Below, piece by piece: positions 60,258 through 64,000 of a DNA stretch of 64,000 nucleotides (the first letter of the stretch is position 1; the number at the start of each line of letters is the position of its first letter). Origin of the DNA: Clavulina sp. PMI_390 (taxonomy: Eukaryota > Basidiomycota > Agaricomycetes > Cantharellales > Hydnaceae); assembly GCA_015039315.1 (NCBI GenBank), contig WIDE01000002.1, forward strand, positions 941,391 to 1,005,390. The letters are read 5' to 3'. The notes under the pieces are model-generated. The model saw nothing but the letters and a program-made list of their open reading frames with translations, searched no databases and had not been told where the DNA came from. The position numbers and the translations under genes are program-made.

Positions 60258-63200
60258 ATGCTGAGGGCCCTGCTTGTTGCGTATGTCCTGGGGGGCGTGA
60301 CGATGATACCCCTCCTGGTGTTGGGCGCAATAGCCATCGTCATCTACACGTCAACACCAGTTGGGGATCCCGACCCCACCAAGCCAGTCAAAGCTCGGCT
60401 TGAAGCTGATACTACCACCAACGATGAGAAAGGCTCGTCAGAAACGTCGACCTCGAGTGCTGAAAAGTCCGCCAATGGCGCCACCAGCAGTGCCGCATCC
60501 TCCCCGTCATCCACCAGTCCCGTCAGCCTCAACCAGAGACCCATACAAGGATGGATCGTTGCTCGTCGTACCTTCTTCGAAACTCCCCTCGAAGGCTCTT
60601 ACATGAACCAAATGGTCCGCTCGTTCCTCGATGCGCGCTCAAAAGACCCTAAACGCGCTCGCCCACGCGACACGTTCTATGCTGTCCTCAAGGGCAGCGT
60701 TCTCTTCCTGTATGAAGACGAGGGCATGAGCGACTGCTGGGCCGCTATCGATATGCCCAGCTATAACGTTTCGGTGTTCTATCCTAATGATGCCTCGAGT
60801 AACACGGTGGCGAGTACTTCGCCTGCATGCGCTCCAATGATGGACGGAGAGATGTTCTCCAAGCGGAATGCTATTGCTCTTCGACTTCGAACTCCTATCG
60901 AGGGTGAAGATAGTCATGGAGAGTCCACTGCACTTCCCACTGTATCAAAAGACATGACACTGCCGTCTGCGCCGGACGCAGAGCCAGAGTCACTGGATGA
61001 TGATACCAAACCCCTTCCCACCCAACCTACTTCTTCTACCGAATTTGTTGAAGAGCAGGATGATGATGCGCCTCTCCAACTTCCTGGCGGATTTAACCAT
61101 ACAAATGGCGCCAAGGTCGCCGACGCTTCAACCAAGACGCCGCAAGATGCTGCCCTGGAGCAAGCATTTGACCAAAGCCGACCATGGTTCCTCTTCTTCA
61201 AGAGCACTACCAAGATGGAGGACTGGTATCTGTCCCTCCTTCATAATTCCAACAACCCTGGTGTCCCCCCTCTTACTCCTCTTCTCCCTGTCTTCTCATC
61301 CACTGATATGGCACTGCTCGTGTCTACCATCGATCAACACCCTGACCCCATCCCCATGCGCTGGCTGAATGCGCTCATCGGTCGCCTATTCTTTGGTGTC
61401 TATCGCACCGCGCGCCTTGAGGAGTTCATCGTCTCACGGTTTATACGCAAGCTGGCCAAGGTCAAGCGCCCATCCTTCCTTTCTGAGATTATTGTTCGTG
61501 AAGCCAGCTTGGGTCACACGGCACCAATCCTGAGCCGTCCGATGCTTAAAGAACTCACGAAGGAGGGAGAGGCGAGTGTTGAGCTGGGTCTTTATTATAA
61601 AGGCGAGATCAAGATTATCATCGAAACAGCTGCCACTATCAACTTGGGGACGAGGTTTAAGAGCTACACCGTCAAGCTCCTCCTTGCTATCGTGCTTAAA
61701 GAAATGGAGGGTAACCTCTTGGTACGAGTGAAGAGTCCACCGTCAAATCGTCTCTGGTACACCTTCACATCAATGCCAAAGACGGAACTAGAGGTGCTGC
61801 CTGTGGTCTCGGATCGCCAGATCAAATGGAGCATGATTCTAAAACCTATCGAAAACATGTTGCGCGAATCGGTACGTCGAAATCAAAATAAAAGCTACGG
61901 TAGTCGCTTATTGCCTTACTGCTTCACAGATCCAAGATTCGGTTGTGATGCCAAATATGGATGATATTCCTTTCTTTGACTCAACTGATTTCCCTATTCG
62001 TGGTGGTATCTTTGCTGATGCCAAGCGCAAAGAGCGGTCGTCGACGCTCGAGGACGAGGGGAAAGATCCTTTGTCAACGGACTCCCCAGGACATCGTTCA
62101 ACCGCGTCGTTCTCAGGAGTCGACACTGGCGAGTTGGTCATCACTGGGCCGGGAAGAGCAGATACTACATCTTCCCTTCCTAACCTACCTCTTGGTGAAG
62201 AAAAACCTTCGGTCGCTTCGACATCGTCATCATCATCGTCGTCAACATCATCCTCGAATCGACGCTCAGGGTGGTTCTCATCACCAAAGCGTGAGCAAAA
62301 AACACGACCAGAGTCAACGACTGGCGATTCGATCCCACCTTCCGATGTTTCATCCCTTGCAACTGTCTCGGAAGTTGGTACTCCCACTTCATTGTCTGGA
62401 TCCACACCCACACTACCCGTCCAGCCTGAATCAGATGCGGAGGTGAAGCCCAAAGATAACGGAGAAGAAGTCGCTGACACTGAGCTGTTAACGCCGACAC
62501 CCAAGCAAAAGGATGAGCCTTCCCTTGCACCCCCAGACATCGCTCTGAGTGATGCTCCTCCATCTCCAACACTGTCGGCCACCAGTATGTCGACTAGTAA
62601 TGCTGATGCTCAACGCCTTCGTTCCCCATCAACGGGATCCCACAAATCAACACGTTCCGTCGATCTCGCTTCCTGGCTCTCAGCCTCACGATCATCCACC
62701 AAGGTGGACTCGGACGATGGTTCCGAAGACGATCGTCCCGCTCCTCGAACGAGCGCCGCCAGTGCTCTCATTGCAAATCTGAAGACCAAGGCTGCCGAGA
62801 AGCAGCTTGCGTCCTCCGCCCGTGAAGCGATGAAGAAATGGGGGTGGGGCACGGGTCGGAAGAGTACTCCGAGCCCAGGTACGAATTCTCCCTCGAACGA
62901 CGACGTCGAGACTTCTCCTTTGTCTCGATCAACAAGTTCGCGGCCTACGTACGCCGAGATGCGAGCAAAGGTAGAAGAAAGGCACAATTTGTCGAGATCC
63001 CCAGCCCCATCGTCTACCAGCACGGGTAATATGAGCGACCAAACCTCCGCTAATACAACGGTGGGGCGATCCTCAGAATTATTTCCTCGCCCCTCTGAGG
63101 CCGCTAGTTCAGATTCAAGCATGGGAGGATACAGCCTTGAGCCATCTGCAGAGATCAAGCCTTCAACCCGTTCATCAGGGCCCAGAACGCGCCTCAGCTC

Positions 63201-64000
63201 AACCTCAAGCTCTAATGGGTACACTGGGGGACTCTCTCCCAGCCTTTCACCGAGCCCAGGGCCATCAGCTGATCCACCCACTCCCCCTCGCCACATTGCC
63301 CCATCTGTCCCAAAAGTTACTACAGAAATTTCCAGTCTCGTTTTGCCGCCTTCATCTACTCCCTCGCCCCGCTCTCCGTCACCAGCCGCTGCTACTCCAA
63401 CCTCAGAACCACTACAGCGGCAGCCGACAATGCCCGCCAACCTCGACGTGGATCCTTCAGTGCGAGGACGAACGTTGTCCACGAAGTCAGCTGGTGCTGG
63501 TGGTGCCGGTGCACCGGTGTTCGCGTCGCAGCCTTCTTCGGCTGCCATGATGACCATTCCGGGAATTCATGCCTCCCATCGGAACCAAGTCATGGCATTA
63601 GGCAACACGCCCAAACCTCCTCCTCCTTTGCCTCCTCGCACAAACGCTGATGGAACTCCGATTGTCCCTCGTATTGGAGCATCCCTCCAGAACGTGTACC
63701 GCATGTTCAATAAGAACGAATCTAATGCAATGACGGGAGGAACCGGTGACAAACTAGAACGGCCCGATTCAACGCCTTCCACGATGTCCGATTCGCCAGT
63801 CGGCACGGCTGGCGTTTCTGCCCCTGTAGCCGCCACTTTGTCGAGGCCACAGATGGAGCCACCTGCAGCTTCTTCACCTGCTAATGTTAATGAAGCCCCA
63901 GTGCCGATATCACCGGAGACGGATCGCCCCAGCCCAGCTATCGTGCAAAAACGCGCACCTCCACCCCTTCCCCCTCGCAAGTCTAGTACCCTAATGACCG
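60258..64000 (+). CDS. SMP-domain lipid-transfer protein (TEX2/Nvj2-like), 3' end outside window
   Basis: Exon 1 (60258-61871) and exon 2 (61930 to the window edge) give at least 1200 residues. The start ATG at 60258 begins an N-terminal membrane helix (LLVAYVLGGVTMIPLLVLG). A PH-like segment follows (GWIVARRTFFETP, FYAVLKGSVLFLYEDEGMSD, then PWFLFFKSTTKMEDWYLSLL after a disordered insert), and an SMP domain: RWLNALIGRLFFGVYRTARL, APILSRPMLKELTKEGEASV, and VLKEMEGNLLVRVKSPPSNR. TEX2/Nvj2 proteins sit in the ER and move lipids such as ceramide at contact sites with the vacuole or Golgi. Beyond the SMP domain comes a long Ser/Pro/Thr-rich tail with repeated PPPLPPR motifs (about 63633 and 63965) that could bind SH3 domains. 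It runs off the right edge. Confidence 0.88.

Overview
This 64 kb window is a stretch of a filamentous basidiomycete nuclear genome, most likely an Agaricomycete; a Rhizoctonia-like fungus is my guess from overall feel, not shown by any marker. Genes are split by many short GT-AG introns (mostly 50-80 nt), exons are often tiny, intergenic gaps are 0.2-3 kb, and the products are typical eukaryotic housekeeping proteins. I saw no rRNA, tRNA, CRISPR, plasmid or intact transposon. Coordinates given as gene spans include introns; exon joins were worked out by eye from splice signals and reading-frame continuity.

Left third (1-23 kb): the 3' part of a membrane protein cut by the window edge; an MFS transporter; an unrecognised Ser/Pro-rich protein; the proteasome maturation factor UMP1; porphobilinogen deaminase HEM3 with an unusual 212-residue C-terminal extension and an 11-nt internal exon; the N-glycan mannosyltransferase ALG1, divergent from a PTC7-type mitochondrial PP2C phosphatase; and a 1937-residue kinesin-4-like motor with a large insertion inside its motor domain.

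Middle (24-46 kb): a fungal-specific transcription-factor-like protein with no visible zinc cluster; the dynein regulator LIS1/PAC1; an unrecognised basidiomycete protein; a YTHDF-type m6A reader; arginase CAR1; a SUR7/PalI-type four-helix membrane protein with an apparent one-base frameshift; an F-box-like protein; and a Mid2-like cell-wall sensor.

Right third (47-64 kb): a bHLH factor, a His/Pro/Gln-rich protein, a cytochrome b561-type membrane protein, a CofD/YvcK-like (UPF0052) gene interrupted by eight head-to-tail 133-bp units (seven apparently identical), an RRM protein of the R3HCC1/Thc1 type divergent from it, and the 5' part of a TEX2/Nvj2-like SMP-domain lipid-transfer protein that runs off the right edge.

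There is no evident gene cluster or operon-like pathway. The most notable anomalies are the frame-breaking minisatellite in the CofD-like gene, the HEM3 extension, the kinesin motor insertion, two probable GC-AG introns, several micro-exons, the 184-bp tandem duplication between the YTH and arginase genes, and the frameshift in the SUR7/PalI gene.
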